Of a stretch of 64,000 nt of DNA, positions 7,406-15,974 are shown in pieces (the stretch's first letter is position 1; each line of letters starts with the position of its first letter). The notes beneath the pieces were generated by a model. That model was given only the letters and a program-made list of their open reading frames with translations, ran no database searches and was not told the DNA's origin. This DNA is from Microbacterium ginsengiterrae (lineage in GTDB: Bacteria > Actinomycetota > Actinomycetes > Actinomycetales > Microbacteriaceae). The stretch is taken from positions 2,852,001-2,916,000 of the forward strand of contig NZ_JACHMU010000001.1 of the NCBI RefSeq assembly GCF_014205075.1, written 5' to 3'. A program made the position numbers and the translations under genes.

Positions 7406-9403
7406 ATGGCAACCGCCACGAACGTCGAAGCGAAGGCCGTAGGCACCATCGAGTGGCTGTCGTCCCCTGGCACCACGATCGTCGTCCCCGTCTACCAGCG
7501 GCAGTACCGGTGGGACATCGGCGGGTGCGAGCGTCTCCTGTCCGACGTGCGGAATGTCGCAGGGGATGACGCGGCGCAGCGCCACTTCATCGGTTCCATC
7601 CTCTCCGCCCAGGATTCCTCGGAGAGGGATCTCATCCTCATCGACGGGCAGCAGCGGATCACGACGATCATGCTCCTGGTTGCGGCACTGCACCATGCCG
7701 TGCGCGAGTCCGACCCGGCCATGGCGGCCGAGCTCGAGCGCGTTCTGGTGCGCGCGGATGATCCGACCCGCACCAAGCTCCGACCGCATGACGCCTGGGC
7801 CGACCTCTACGAGTCCGTCGTCCTCGACCGACGCGACGACCTCGACCGCGAGTCTCGCTTCGACGACAACTACGCCTTCTTCCGGAGCCAGATCCACGCC
7901 GACGAGGCCCCACGGATCTGGCGCGGGCTGCAGCGACTCGAGCACGTGTCCATCACGCTCGGCCCTCAGGCCGGAGCCCAGCAGATCTTCGAGAGCCTGA
8001 ACTCGACCGGAGAGCCCCTCCGCGATCATGAGCTCATCCACAACTACATCCTCATGGGCCTCACCCATGCGGAGCAGCTCGACGTGGAGGCGCGTTTCTG
8101 GCTGCCCATCGAGCAGCACACCGGCGAGATGATCGGCGCCTTCTGGCGGCACTACCTGGTGATGACCACGGGCCGCGAAGTGAGCGCCGACGGCGAGCAT
8201 GGCGTGTACGCCGCCTTCCGCCGTTCGTTCCCGAGAGTGGACGTCGCCCATCTCCAGGCCGACGCGGAGGTCTGGCGTCACTTCGCCGAGATCTACGGCA
8301 TCCTGCTCGATCCGATGCGCGAACCGGATGCCGAGATCCGGCAGCACCTGCAGTACATCGGCACGTTCGGGCGCGCGGCGTTCCCCCTGGCGATGAGCGT
8401 CTACAGCGATCACGCGCGCGGGCTCATCGGACGCGAGGAGCTGATCGAGACACTGGAGTGGACACAGGCGCTGTATCTGCGCCGTGCGCTGGTCGGGCTC
8501 CCGCCGGAGCGGCTGATCGCCCGCCTGTGCCGCGCACGCGCCGAGGGACGGGATGCGCTCATGCGTGCGTTCGCTCGCATCACGCCGTCCGACGAGCGGG
8601 TGAGCGCGGTGCTCAAGTACGTCGAGCTGCCCCACGCCGCCTATGTGCTGGGGCGTCTCGAAGGCGTCGCCGACCCGGCCGCCTACGACATCGAGCACGT
8701 CGTTCCGCTCATGCCGGGAGAATCGTGGAGCGGGGACGGCTCGCGCACGTGGAGCGAGTACTCGGAGGATGAGCAGAACAGCCACCGCGCTCTCGCCCCG
8801 ACCCTCGGAAACCTCACACTCCTCGAGTCACCTCTCACCGAGCGTGTGTTCGGCGCGTCCTTCCCCGACAAGCAGCAGGACGCGTACGCGCGCAGCGGCG
8901 TCGAGGAGACCAGAGCCCTCGCAGAACTGGACTCCTGGGGCACGGCCGCCATCGCCCGGCGCTCACGCCGCCTCTCGACGTCCCTGCTTCGGATCTGGGC
9001 GCGCCCTGCGTTGCCGGAGATCGACGACGATGGTCTGACCCCGGTCCTGGACGCCGTGCGGAGGCGCGGATGGCCCGCGGGGTGGGACCGCGAGTTCGAC
9101 TACGTCGAGTACCGCGGCGAGCACTGGGAGGTCAAGGACGTGAAGGCGCTGTTCAACCGCGTCTTCCGCCGTGCGTGGACCGATGACCGGCCCTCGGCGC
9201 TCGCCTTCAGCGCGGCGCACGGCGGCCCCATCTACACCGGGATGGCCTGGAAGGGCCAGTGGGATGCGCTCGATGACGAGAACTTCCTCTACATGGGGTG
9301 GGATTCCAATTACATGATGAACGCCCTGCAGGGAGTCCTCGAGGAGTCCGGCATCGCCGCAGAGGTGTTCGTGAAGTACTCCTACATCGGGAACGTGATG
9401 TGA
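7406..9403 (+). CDS. GmrSD-type DUF262/DUF1524 protein, putative type IV restriction enzyme
   Basis: 665 aa. Residues 27-36 (VPVYQRQYRW) and 79-84 (IDGQQR) are the ParB/Srx-like nucleotide-binding motifs of DUF262. Near residue 430 IEHVVPLMP, followed about 40 residues on by LGNLTLLE, is the HNH-type nuclease pattern of DUF1524. This is the architecture of a single-chain GmrSD, a family whose studied members cut glucosylated phage DNA using NTP. The last 120 residues, with WDSNYMMNAL near the end, form an extra domain I do not recognise. ATG at 7406 has GAGGAG 14 bases upstream, and a TAGACT box at about 7345 could be its promoter. It overlaps the next gene as TGATG. The defence role is inferred from the family. 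Confidence 0.75.
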   Translation: MATATNVEAKAVGTIEWLSSPGTTIVVPVYQRQYRWDIGGCERLLSDVRNVAGDDAAQRHFIGSILSAQDSSERDLILIDGQQRITTIMLLVAALHHAVRESDPAMAAELERVLVRADDPTRTKLRPHDAWADLYESVVLDRRDDLDRESRFDDNYAFFRSQIHADEAPRIWRGLQRLEHVSITLGPQAGAQQIFESLNSTGEPLRDHELIHNYILMGLTHAEQLDVEARFWLPIEQHTGEMIGAFWRHYLVMTTGREVSADGEHGVYAAFRRSFPRVDVAHLQADAEVWRHFAEIYGILLDPMREPDAEIRQHLQYIGTFGRAAFPLAMSVYSDHARGLIGREELIETLEWTQALYLRRALVGLPPERLIARLCRARAEGRDALMRAFARITPSDERVSAVLKYVELPHAAYVLGRLEGVADPAAYDIEHVVPLMPGESWSGDGSRTWSEYSEDEQNSHRALAPTLGNLTLLESPLTERVFGASFPDKQQDAYARSGVEETRALAELDSWGTAAIARRSRRLSTSLLRIWARPALPEIDDDGLTPVLDAVRRRGWPAGWDREFDYVEYRGEHWEVKDVKALFNRVFRRAWTDDRPSALAFSAAHGGPIYTGMAWKGQWDALDDENFLYMGWDSNYMMNALQGVLEESGIAAEVFVKYSYIGNVM

Positions 9404-9663
9404 TGCGACAGGACGCACCAGTGGATCTCACATTCGAGGAGATCGCCCTCGGCTTCGAAGACGATTCCCCTCTCGAATGCGAGTGCGACCACGGAGACGA
9501 GGAGGCGTACGCGCCGTGCGGCCGTCGAGCGAAGTGGCGCGTCTCCATCGACTGCATGTGCGGGGAGAACCACCCTCGCACGGTGGAGCTGCTGTGCACG
9601 AAGTGCCTGCGCACCGCGCGCAAGGACCTCGGGAACGAGGCGGTCACCGCCCGCCCGCTGTGA
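9403..9663 (+). CDS. Small cysteine-rich, probably zinc-binding protein
   Basis: 86 aa with seven cysteines (26, 28, 39, 51, 53, 65, 68) in the order CxC, C, CxC, CxxC, plus His30 and His57. The pattern suggests one or two zinc sites. There is no signal peptide or membrane span. Its ATG shares a base with the stop of the GmrSD-like gene (TGATG), so it is probably translated by re-initiation and made with that protein. I do not recognise a family. It could be an accessory or regulator of the putative restriction enzyme, or a core protein that happens to be adjacent. The frame is supported by the coupling and by its acidic, non-repetitive composition. Confidence 0.6.
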   Translation: MRQDAPVDLTFEEIALGFEDDSPLECECDHGDEEAYAPCGRRAKWRVSIDCMCGENHPRTVELLCTKCLRTARKDLGNEAVTARPL

Positions 9664-9733
9664 TGCATATGCGCGGCGGGCTGCGGACGCAACCCCCTCC
9701 TTCCCGCCGTGCACGATGCGTATGTTCGGACAG

Positions 9734-11539
9734 ATGGATCCGACGCACGCCGCCGCTGATGGGCTGAAGACATACGCGGCGATCGGCGACGGCCGGACGG
9801 TCGCGCTCATCGGCATGCGGGGCCAGATCGACTGGATGCCGGTCCCGGATCTGGGCGCGCTGCCTGCTTTCGCCGGCCTCCTCGATGGCCGCGCCGGAGG
9901 CACCATCGAGCTCGAGCCGGTGGACGTTTACACGGTGCGGCGCCAGTACGTCAAAGGGACCAACGTCCTGCGCACGACGTTCACCACAGACCGCGGCCGA
10001 GCGACCGTCACGGACGCGCTGGTGACCGGGGTCGCGGGCCGTCTGCCGTGGGCTGAGCTGGCGCGCCGCGTCGAGGGGCGGTCGGGAACCGTCGAGTTCG
10101 CATGGCGGGTCGCGCCAGGCACGATGCTGGGAACGGCGTCCCCATGGATCGAGGACACCCAGAAGGGACCGGTGATCCGAGTGGGCGATGCCACGATCGC
10201 CGTCGTCGGCTCAGGCCACGCCGCCGACTCGCCCGCGCACGACGCCGAGGCCCTCCCCGAGCTGACCGGGACGATCACCACGAGCTCCGGTTCACGACAC
10301 GTGCTCGTCGTCGTGGGGACCCATCGGGAGCCGGTGCACCTGCCGGATCCCGCGAAGGTCGACGAAGGCATCGATCGGACCATCGCGAACTGGCGGCGAT
10401 GGTCGAAGGAGTTCTCGTTCGACGGACCGTGGCAGGAGCAGGTCCAGCGCAGCGCGCTCGCCTTGAAACTGCTCGTGTACAGCCCGACCGGAGCGATCGC
10501 GGCAGCTGCGACGACCTCCCTCCCCGAATCGCCGCAGGGAGGAAAGAACTGGGACTACCGTTTCGCCTGGGTCCGCGACCTCGCATACACCGCCTACGCC
10601 CTCGTGCACTTCGGGCTGCGCGAGGAGACGCACGCGGCGATCTCGTGGCTCTTGCGCACGATCCGCGAACACGGCCCCGAGTTGCACATCTTCTACGGAC
10701 TCGACGGCGGTGCGCCGGCGAGCATCCGGGAACACGACGCCCCCGGATGGCGCGGCATCGGGCCGGTGGTGACAGGAAACCCCGCACAGGGTCAGCTGCA
10801 GTTGGGCATCTACGGCGATCTCATCGGCATCTGTCGCACCTATGTCGACGCGGGCAATGTGCTGGACATCGAGACCCGTCGCATGCTGGCGGAGGTCGCC
10901 GACCGGACGTGCGACCTGTGGCGCTCCGAGGACGCCGGGATGTGGGAGCTCGCGGAGCTTCGGCACTACACCTCATCGAAGATGGGCTGCTGGCAGGCCC
11001 TCGGCGACGCGATCCACCTCGCTGAGGCGGGACAGATCGCCGGGAGCCCGGAGCGCTGGCGGGCGGAGCGCGCTCGACTGAAGAGCTGGATCGAGGAGAA
11101 CTGCTGGTCGGACGACGCCGGGGCGTACACGATGTACCCGGGATCGGATGCGCTGGACGCCTCCGTCCTGCTGCACGCGACGAGCGGGTTCGACCGAGGT
11201 GCCCGCATGTCTTCGACGATCGACGCGCTCGCAGCCGATCTGGCCGTGGGTCCGCACCTCTATCGGTACACCGGCGCCAGGGACGAGGAGCTCACGTTCG
11301 CCGCGTGCGGCTTCTGGCGGGTCACCGCCCTCGCGTGCGTCGGGCGTATCGACGAGGCGATCGAGCTCATGGACGCCCTGATGGAGGCGACGAACGACGT
11401 CGGCCTGCTCGCCGAGATGATCGACGCCGAGGACGGCGCGTTCTGGGGGAACATGCCGCAGGCGTTGAGCCACCTCGCCCTCATCAACGCCGCCCTCACG
11501 ATCGACGACGTGCGGCGCGACGACCGACCTGATACCTGA
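9734..11539 (+). CDS. Glycoside hydrolase family 15 protein (glucoamylase/trehalase-like)
   Basis: About 601 aa, cytoplasmic, with no signal peptide. The N-terminal beta-sandwich begins TYAAIGDGRTVALIG. The (alpha/alpha)6 barrel is marked by NWDYRFAWVRD near residue 275 and the C-terminal GNMPQALSHLALINAA, both typical of GH15. Actinobacterial members include trehalases and glucan hydrolases, and the sequence alone does not decide. The start is uncertain. ATG at 9734 lies 7 bases after a TATGTT box and fits a leaderless start; ATG at 9716 or 9722 would add four to six residues and would leave that box inside the gene. The SDR gene follows 17 bases later, so the two probably form an operon. 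Confidence 0.85.
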   Translation: MDPTHAAADGLKTYAAIGDGRTVALIGMRGQIDWMPVPDLGALPAFAGLLDGRAGGTIELEPVDVYTVRRQYVKGTNVLRTTFTTDRGRATVTDALVTGVAGRLPWAELARRVEGRSGTVEFAWRVAPGTMLGTASPWIEDTQKGPVIRVGDATIAVVGSGHAADSPAHDAEALPELTGTITTSSGSRHVLVVVGTHREPVHLPDPAKVDEGIDRTIANWRRWSKEFSFDGPWQEQVQRSALALKLLVYSPTGAIAAAATTSLPESPQGGKNWDYRFAWVRDLAYTAYALVHFGLREETHAAISWLLRTIREHGPELHIFYGLDGGAPASIREHDAPGWRGIGPVVTGNPAQGQLQLGIYGDLIGICRTYVDAGNVLDIETRRMLAEVADRTCDLWRSEDAGMWELAELRHYTSSKMGCWQALGDAIHLAEAGQIAGSPERWRAERARLKSWIEENCWSDDAGAYTMYPGSDALDASVLLHATSGFDRGARMSSTIDALAADLAVGPHLYRYTGARDEELTFAACGFWRVTALACVGRIDEAIELMDALMEATNDVGLLAEMIDAEDGAFWGNMPQALSHLALINAALTIDDVRRDDRPDT

Positions 11540-11556
11540 TCGAGAAGGAGAATCCC

Positions 11557-12453
11557 ATGTCAGACGACCAGTACACGTTCAGCGACCCGACCGAGCTCTA
11601 CCGCGACAAGAAGCCGCAGGCCCAGCATCAGCCGGAACCGGGGCTCGACGCGCGACTCGAACCGAAGGCGGACCTCGGGGAGACCTCCTACCGAGGGACG
11701 GGACGGCTCACCGGCCGCAAAGCGCTCGTCACGGGCGCCGACTCGGGGATCGGCGCGGCTGCCGCGATCGCCTTCGCGCGTGAGGGCGCGGATGTCGTGC
11801 TCTCCTACCTGCCCTCCGAGGAACCCGACGCCGCGCGTATCGCCGCGATCATCCGGGACGAGGGCCGTCAGGCGATCACCGTTCCCGGTGATCTCCGCGA
11901 CTCCGGATACTGCCGCCAGCTCGTCGCCTCGGCCGTCGATGCCATGGGCGGGATCGACATCCTCGTGAACAACGCGGGCAAGCAGATCTACAACGAAGAC
12001 CTCACCACGCTGAGCGACGAGCAGTTCGACGACACCATGAAGACGAACGTCTACGCGATGTTCTGGCTCACCAAGGCCGCGCTGCCGCACATGCGGCCGG
12101 GCTCGACGATCATCAACACCACCTCCCATCAGGCGTACACGCCGTCAGAGATCCTCGTCGACTATGCCACCACCAAGGCCGCGATCAACACCTTCACGAA
12201 GGCGCTCGCCCAACAGGTCGCCCCGAAGGGAATCAGGGTCAACGCCGTGGCGCCGGGCCCCATCTGGACGCCGTTGCAGGTGAGCGACGGTCAGCCGCAG
12301 GAGAAGATCGCCGAGTTCGGCGAACAGACACCGCTCGGCCGCATGGGGCAGCCGGCAGAGCTCGGACCGGTCTACGTCTTCCTCGCATCCGCCGAGTCCA
12401 GCTACGTCAGCGGGGAGACACTCAACGTCAACGGCGGGTCCCCGACTCCGTGA
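11557..12453 (+). CDS. SDR-family oxidoreductase (YghA-like, extended N-terminus)
   Basis: 298-aa NAD(P)-dependent short-chain dehydrogenase. The Rossmann motif is TGADSGIG, followed by NNAGKQ. The catalytic Ser is in NTTSHQAY, and Tyr and Lys are in DYATTKAA. The C-terminus is LNVNGGSPTP. The 45-residue N-terminal extension rich in Pro and Gln (QHQPEPGLD) is typical of the YghA/general-stress glucose-dehydrogenase-like group. Substrate is unknown. The ribosome site GAGAAGGAGAA lies just before ATG. It follows the GH15 gene closely and precedes tRNA-Met on the other strand. A stress-related role is inferred from the subgroup. Confidence 0.9.
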   Translation: MSDDQYTFSDPTELYRDKKPQAQHQPEPGLDARLEPKADLGETSYRGTGRLTGRKALVTGADSGIGAAAAIAFAREGADVVLSYLPSEEPDAARIAAIIRDEGRQAITVPGDLRDSGYCRQLVASAVDAMGGIDILVNNAGKQIYNEDLTTLSDEQFDDTMKTNVYAMFWLTKAALPHMRPGSTIINTTSHQAYTPSEILVDYATTKAAINTFTKALAQQVAPKGIRVNAVAPGPIWTPLQVSDGQPQEKIAEFGEQTPLGRMGQPAELGPVYVFLASAESSYVSGETLNVNGGSPTP

Positions 12454-12472
12454 TCGGGAGCCGTCTCGACTG

Positions 12473-12547
12473 TAGGGCGGGTGGGACTTGAACCCACGAA
12501 TCGTCGGGTTATGAGCCCGCTGCCTTAACCAACTTGGCCACCGCCCC
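12473..12547 (-). tRNA. tRNA-Met (anticodon CAT)
   Basis: The cloverleaf is complete on the minus strand: acceptor GGGGCGG/CCGCCCT (first pair G-U), D arm GCCAAGTTGGTTAAGGC, anticodon loop CTCATAA and T arm GTGGGTTCAAGTCCCAC. CCA is not encoded. It lacks the usual initiator features, so an elongator is likelier. A lysidine-modified tRNA-Ile2 cannot be excluded. TAGAGT at 12559-12564 is a plausible -10. Confidence 0.9.
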
Positions 12548-12561
12548 CTGACGGTTCCACT

Positions 12562-13101
12562 CTATCCGAGCGGTGCGGCCTGCTCATGCGTCCGGAGGTG
12601 ATCATGGTAGGTCTCCGCGTTGCGGATGAGGTCGGCGCGCTCGGCGTCCGACAACTCCCGTCGCACCTTCGCGGGCACCCCGGCGACGAGCGACCCGTCG
12701 GGGACCTCGGTGCCTCCGAGCACGACCGCGCCGCCCGCGATGAGGCATCCACGGCCGATCACTGCGCCGCTGAGCACCACGGCCCCCATTCCGATCAGCG
12801 ATCCGTCGCCGATCGCGCACCCGTGGACGACGGCATTGTGCCCGATGGACACGTTCGCGCCGATCGTCACGCCATGGCCGCTGTCGACGTGGACCGAGAC
12901 GTTGTCCTGGACGTTGCTCCCCGGCCCGACGACGATTGCGGCCGAGTCGCCGCGGAGGACGGCGTTGTACCAGACACTCGCTCCCTCGTCGAGCGAGACC
13001 TCACCGACGATGCGAGCGCCGTCCGCGACGAAGGCGCTCTCAGCGATGTCCGGAACCCGATCGGAGAGGGCGAGAACCGATGCCGAGGTCGAGATGCTCA
13101 T
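12562..13101 (-). CDS. Gamma-class carbonic anhydrase family protein (left-handed beta-helix)
   Basis: 179 aa built of hexapeptide repeats (VGEVSL, IGANVS, IGDGSL, IGRGCL). The metal-binding histidines of the gamma carbonic anhydrase/PaaY/YrdA family are present in SVHVDSGH and IGHNAVVHGC. Likely role: zinc-dependent CO2 hydration or a related metal-site reaction; many family members are of unproven activity. The start ATG lies exactly 6 bases after a TAGTCT hexamer on the minus strand, indicating a leaderless transcript. It is divergent from dps, and a palindrome lies between them. Confidence 0.88.
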   Translation of the reverse strand: MSISTSASVLALSDRVPDIAESAFVADGARIVGEVSLDEGASVWYNAVLRGDSAAIVVGPGSNVQDNVSVHVDSGHGVTIGANVSIGHNAVVHGCAIGDGSLIGMGAVVLSGAVIGRGCLIAGGAVVLGGTEVPDGSLVAGVPAKVRRELSDAERADLIRNAETYHDHLRTHEQAAPLG

Positions 13102-13107
13102 GAGGTG

Positions 13108-13113
13108 AGACTA
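13108..13113 (-). promoter_or_regulatory. -10 hexamer, leaderless gamma carbonic anhydrase gene
   Basis: TAGTCT on the minus strand, ending 6 bases before the ATG at 13101. Confidence 0.55.
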
Positions 13114-13120
13114 CCCTGAC

Positions 13121-13140
13121 TTCCGCGTGATTTCGCGGAA
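13121..13140. promoter_or_regulatory. Palindrome TTCCGCG-N6-CGCGGAA between divergent genes
   Basis: A perfect 7-base inverted repeat placed just upstream of the -10 of the carbonic anhydrase gene and about 100 bases before dps. It could be an operator. No regulator is identified. Confidence 0.35.
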
Positions 13141-13241
13141 GGAGCGACCGATAAGCCCAGCCTCAGCTTCCTTGCGGAATGCCCGGGGCTGAGTAGCGTT
13201 GTATCCATCAGGCTTCGATTCAGCCGTTCTGGAGGAAGAAA

Positions 13242-13727
13242 ATGAGCAAGGCGCAGACCGTTTCCACCACCGCTAGCGACCCGACCGTCGCCGCCGCCGC
13301 GGCGCAGTTCCTCTCCCCCGTCGTCCTCGGGCTCCAGGCGCTGACGATCAACGCGAAGCAGGCGCACTGGCACGTCCGCGGCGCCAACTTCGTCGGCGTC
13401 CACGAACTCTTCGACACGATCGTCGCCCACGCGGGCGACTTCGCCGACACCGCCGCGGAGCGCATCGTGGCCCTCGGCCTTCCGATCGACGCACGCGTCG
13501 CCGCGGTCGCCACCAAGGGTGCCGGCTCCGAGGTTCCGGCCGGGTTCGCCCAGTCCGATGACCTCATCCGCAACGTCATCGCCGACATCGACGCGATCCT
13601 CGTCGACACGAAGGCCGCGATCGACGGTCTCGATGAGGTCGACCTGACCAGCCAGGACGTCGCGATCGAGATCATGCGCGGCCTCGAGAAGGACCGCTGG
13701 TTCCTCGTGGCTCACATCGCCGCGTAA
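13242..13727 (+). CDS. dps: Dps-family DNA-protecting ferritin-like protein
   Basis: 161-aa ferritin-like protein of the Dps family, which forms dodecamers that oxidise iron with peroxide and can coat DNA. The ferroxidase site signature is present: QAHWHVRGANFVGVHELFD, followed by HAGDFADTAAERI with its acidic residues. The N-terminal tail has only one lysine, so DNA binding may be weak. The ribosome site GGAGGAAG lies before ATG. The gene is a single unit, ended by the very strong 13733 hairpin and convergent with the acyltransferase gene. Stress or stationary-phase control is usual for the family; no known box is evident. Confidence 0.93.
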   Translation: MSKAQTVSTTASDPTVAAAAAQFLSPVVLGLQALTINAKQAHWHVRGANFVGVHELFDTIVAHAGDFADTAAERIVALGLPIDARVAAVATKGAGSEVPAGFAQSDDLIRNVIADIDAILVDTKAAIDGLDEVDLTSQDVAIEIMRGLEKDRWFLVAHIAA

Positions 13728-13732
13728 CGACC

Positions 13733-13780
13733 GTATACGACAAGAGGCGCCGGAGTGATCCGGCGCCTCTTGTCGTATAC
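13733..13780. terminator. Perfect 21-bp inverted repeat, bidirectional terminator
   Basis: The arms 13733-13753 and 13760-13780 are exact reverse complements (GTATACGACAAGAGGCGCCGG), with loop AGTGAT. It sits between convergent dps and the acyltransferase gene. Confidence 0.85.
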
Positions 13781-13794
13781 GTGCCGTCGAAGCC

Positions 13795-15912
13795 CTAGTC
13801 GCCCGAGGACTCCATCGCCTCTCGCAGCGCGGCGGTGAACTGCGGCGCGAGACTGTCGGCGAAGGTGACCGTCAGGTGATCCTGGTCCCGGTAGACGTTG
13901 GCCCCGCCGACCACCGGATAACAGGTGTCCGCGTCGCAGTACACGTCGGTGAAGTCGAGCAGCGTCACGCCGTCCGCGCCTTCCGCCGCCGCACGCAGTG
14001 GATCGTTCTCGACGAGGACCTCGGACCGGGCGCCGGTGCATTCGGCGGCGTCGCGCGTCCGCAGGCACTTGTTGGGGTCGGTCTCCCACACGGGGTTGTC
14101 GACGACGGTCACGACCGGGATGCCGCGATCGGTCATGGTGGCCCACGCCGCCTGATATCCGGCGACCGCGGCGTCGTAGCTGGAGTCGTATCCGGCGGAC
14201 GCGTACGGGGTGTTCGAGATGGCCGAGGTGAACACCACGTCGAAGTCGCTGTCCACGAGCTTCTGCCCGACGGCGTCGCGCCAGTCGGAGCAGGCGGCTC
14301 CGAACGAACCGGGCGTGGCCAGCGGTGTGGCATTCCACGGGCACGCACCCTTGAAGTACGTCGTGAGGTGCCATCCCTCGCGCTCGGCGATGGCGGCGAA
14401 GGTCGCCAGGTACTGATAGGCGTGGCTGTCACCCACGAGCGCCACACGAGGAGCATCCGGCGCGTCGGAGCCGAACTCGCAGGCCACCGGCCGCGAATCG
14501 TTCAACTGGATGAAGCACTCCCCCTGGTCAGGGCTGTCCGCGCCTGCGAAGCCCGGTGCAGGAAGGATCGTGTCCGGAGCGGCATCCGCGCACCCCTCCT
14601 CGAGGACGCTCGCGGCGCCGAAGCACTCCGGCGGGTTCTCCCGCGCGTCCTCGATCGCCTGGACTCCCTGCTGGTACGACGAGATGTTCGCCGCCCAGCC
14701 GCCGGCCGCGACCGCGCCGACGAGCACCATCGCCCCGAGCGACGCCCAGAGCGTGACGCGTGGGCGACGGGAGGTCAGCGGCTTCCACGAACGGACCGGA
14801 TCCTCCACGAACCGCTTGGTCAACCAGGCGAGGACGAAGCAGATGCCCAGCAGTGCGACACGGTGATAGATGGTCAGCCCCCAGAACGGCACAGAGGGGG
14901 CGATGACGATGAGCGGCCAGTGCCACAGGTACAGGCTGTACGAGATGTCACCGGTGAAGCGCATGGGCGGGATCGACAGCAACCGGGTCGGGTACCACCA
15001 CCGGTCCGTGTTGGATGCCGCGATGATCGCCGCAGCCCCCAACGTCGGGATCAGGGCCATGTACCCGGGGAACACGGTCTGTCCGTCGAACGTGAACGCC
15101 GTGTACAGCAGCGCGATGATGCCCGCCCAGCCGAGGACGAAGCTGAGCGCCGCATTGTTCGTGCGCAGGCGCGGGACGAGAGCGATGAGGGCACCGACGC
15201 CGAACTGCCACATCCGCGTGAAGGTCACGAAGTACGCCGGGGCGGGATCCGTGATCGTGTAGACGACACAGAAGACGAAGGATGCCACCGAGACGACCCC
15301 GATGGCGATCGCCGCGGCACGCAGCCGATCGCCGCGGAGCCACTTCACCGCGACCCACGCCGCCAGGAGCAGCAGCAACGGCCAGATGACGTAGAACTGC
15401 TCCTCCAAGCTCAGTGACCAGTAGTGCTGCACGGTCGTGGGCTCGCCGGAGAGCGCCAGATAGTCCGCTGAGCTGAACGCGAGATACCAGTTCTCGACGT
15501 AGAAGGTCGCCGCGAGGATCTCGCGGACCTCGGCCGGCATCGCCGAGGTCGGTGTGAGCAGCGGCACCGCAGTGACGATCGCGCAGAACAGGAGCACGAG
15601 CAGGGATGCCGGGAGCAGTCGGCGCGCGCGGCGCGCCCAGAACTGGCCGAGGTCGACCCCGCCGGTGGCGGTGAGCTCGCGTGCCAGGTGCGCCGTGATG
15701 AGGAACCCGGAGATGACGAAGAAGACGTCGACACCGACGTACCCGCCGCTCAGCCGTCCTGGCCAGAAGTGGTACAGCACGACGAAGAGGACGGCGATCG
15801 CACGCAATCCCTGGACGTGCGGGATGAACCGATTGGCTGTGGCGTGCTCCGGGGATCGGTCGCGGCGGAGCCGCGCGCGAGAGAGCGGAGGAGTCTGCGG
15901 GGCGGATGTCAC
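13795..15912 (-). CDS. OafA/YrhL-type membrane acyltransferase with C-terminal SGNH domain
   Basis: About 705 aa. The N-terminal third to half is an acyltransferase-3 membrane domain with about ten hydrophobic segments, opening with LRAIAVLFVVLYHFW (catalytic His) and GYVGVDVFFVISGFL. After a further span an extracellular SGNH esterase-like domain carries VALVGDSHAYQYL near the nucleophile and YRDQDHLT for the Asp-His pair. Such fused proteins O-acetylate cell-wall or capsule sugars. The target here is unknown. GTG at 15912 lies 6 bases after TACCGT; the in-frame ATG at 15915 is the alternative. The gene is monocistronic, convergent with dps, and has no neighbouring glycan cluster. Confidence 0.9.
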   Translation of the reverse strand: MTSAPQTPPLSRARLRRDRSPEHATANRFIPHVQGLRAIAVLFVVLYHFWPGRLSGGYVGVDVFFVISGFLITAHLARELTATGGVDLGQFWARRARRLLPASLLVLLFCAIVTAVPLLTPTSAMPAEVREILAATFYVENWYLAFSSADYLALSGEPTTVQHYWSLSLEEQFYVIWPLLLLLAAWVAVKWLRGDRLRAAAIAIGVVSVASFVFCVVYTITDPAPAYFVTFTRMWQFGVGALIALVPRLRTNNAALSFVLGWAGIIALLYTAFTFDGQTVFPGYMALIPTLGAAAIIAASNTDRWWYPTRLLSIPPMRFTGDISYSLYLWHWPLIVIAPSVPFWGLTIYHRVALLGICFVLAWLTKRFVEDPVRSWKPLTSRRPRVTLWASLGAMVLVGAVAAGGWAANISSYQQGVQAIEDARENPPECFGAASVLEEGCADAAPDTILPAPGFAGADSPDQGECFIQLNDSRPVACEFGSDAPDAPRVALVGDSHAYQYLATFAAIAEREGWHLTTYFKGACPWNATPLATPGSFGAACSDWRDAVGQKLVDSDFDVVFTSAISNTPYASAGYDSSYDAAVAGYQAAWATMTDRGIPVVTVVDNPVWETDPNKCLRTRDAAECTGARSEVLVENDPLRAAAEGADGVTLLDFTDVYCDADTCYPVVGGANVYRDQDHLTVTFADSLAPQFTAALREAMESSGD

Positions 15913-15974
15913 CATACGACGGTACCTGGTGCGTCGCAGAAGTCGTGCCACTGCGCCCGCCGTGGCGGGGTCCG

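Noticed and set aside
12473..12547. tRNA-Met as a phage attachment site
   Set aside because: No integrase gene and no direct repeat of the tRNA 3' end nearby.
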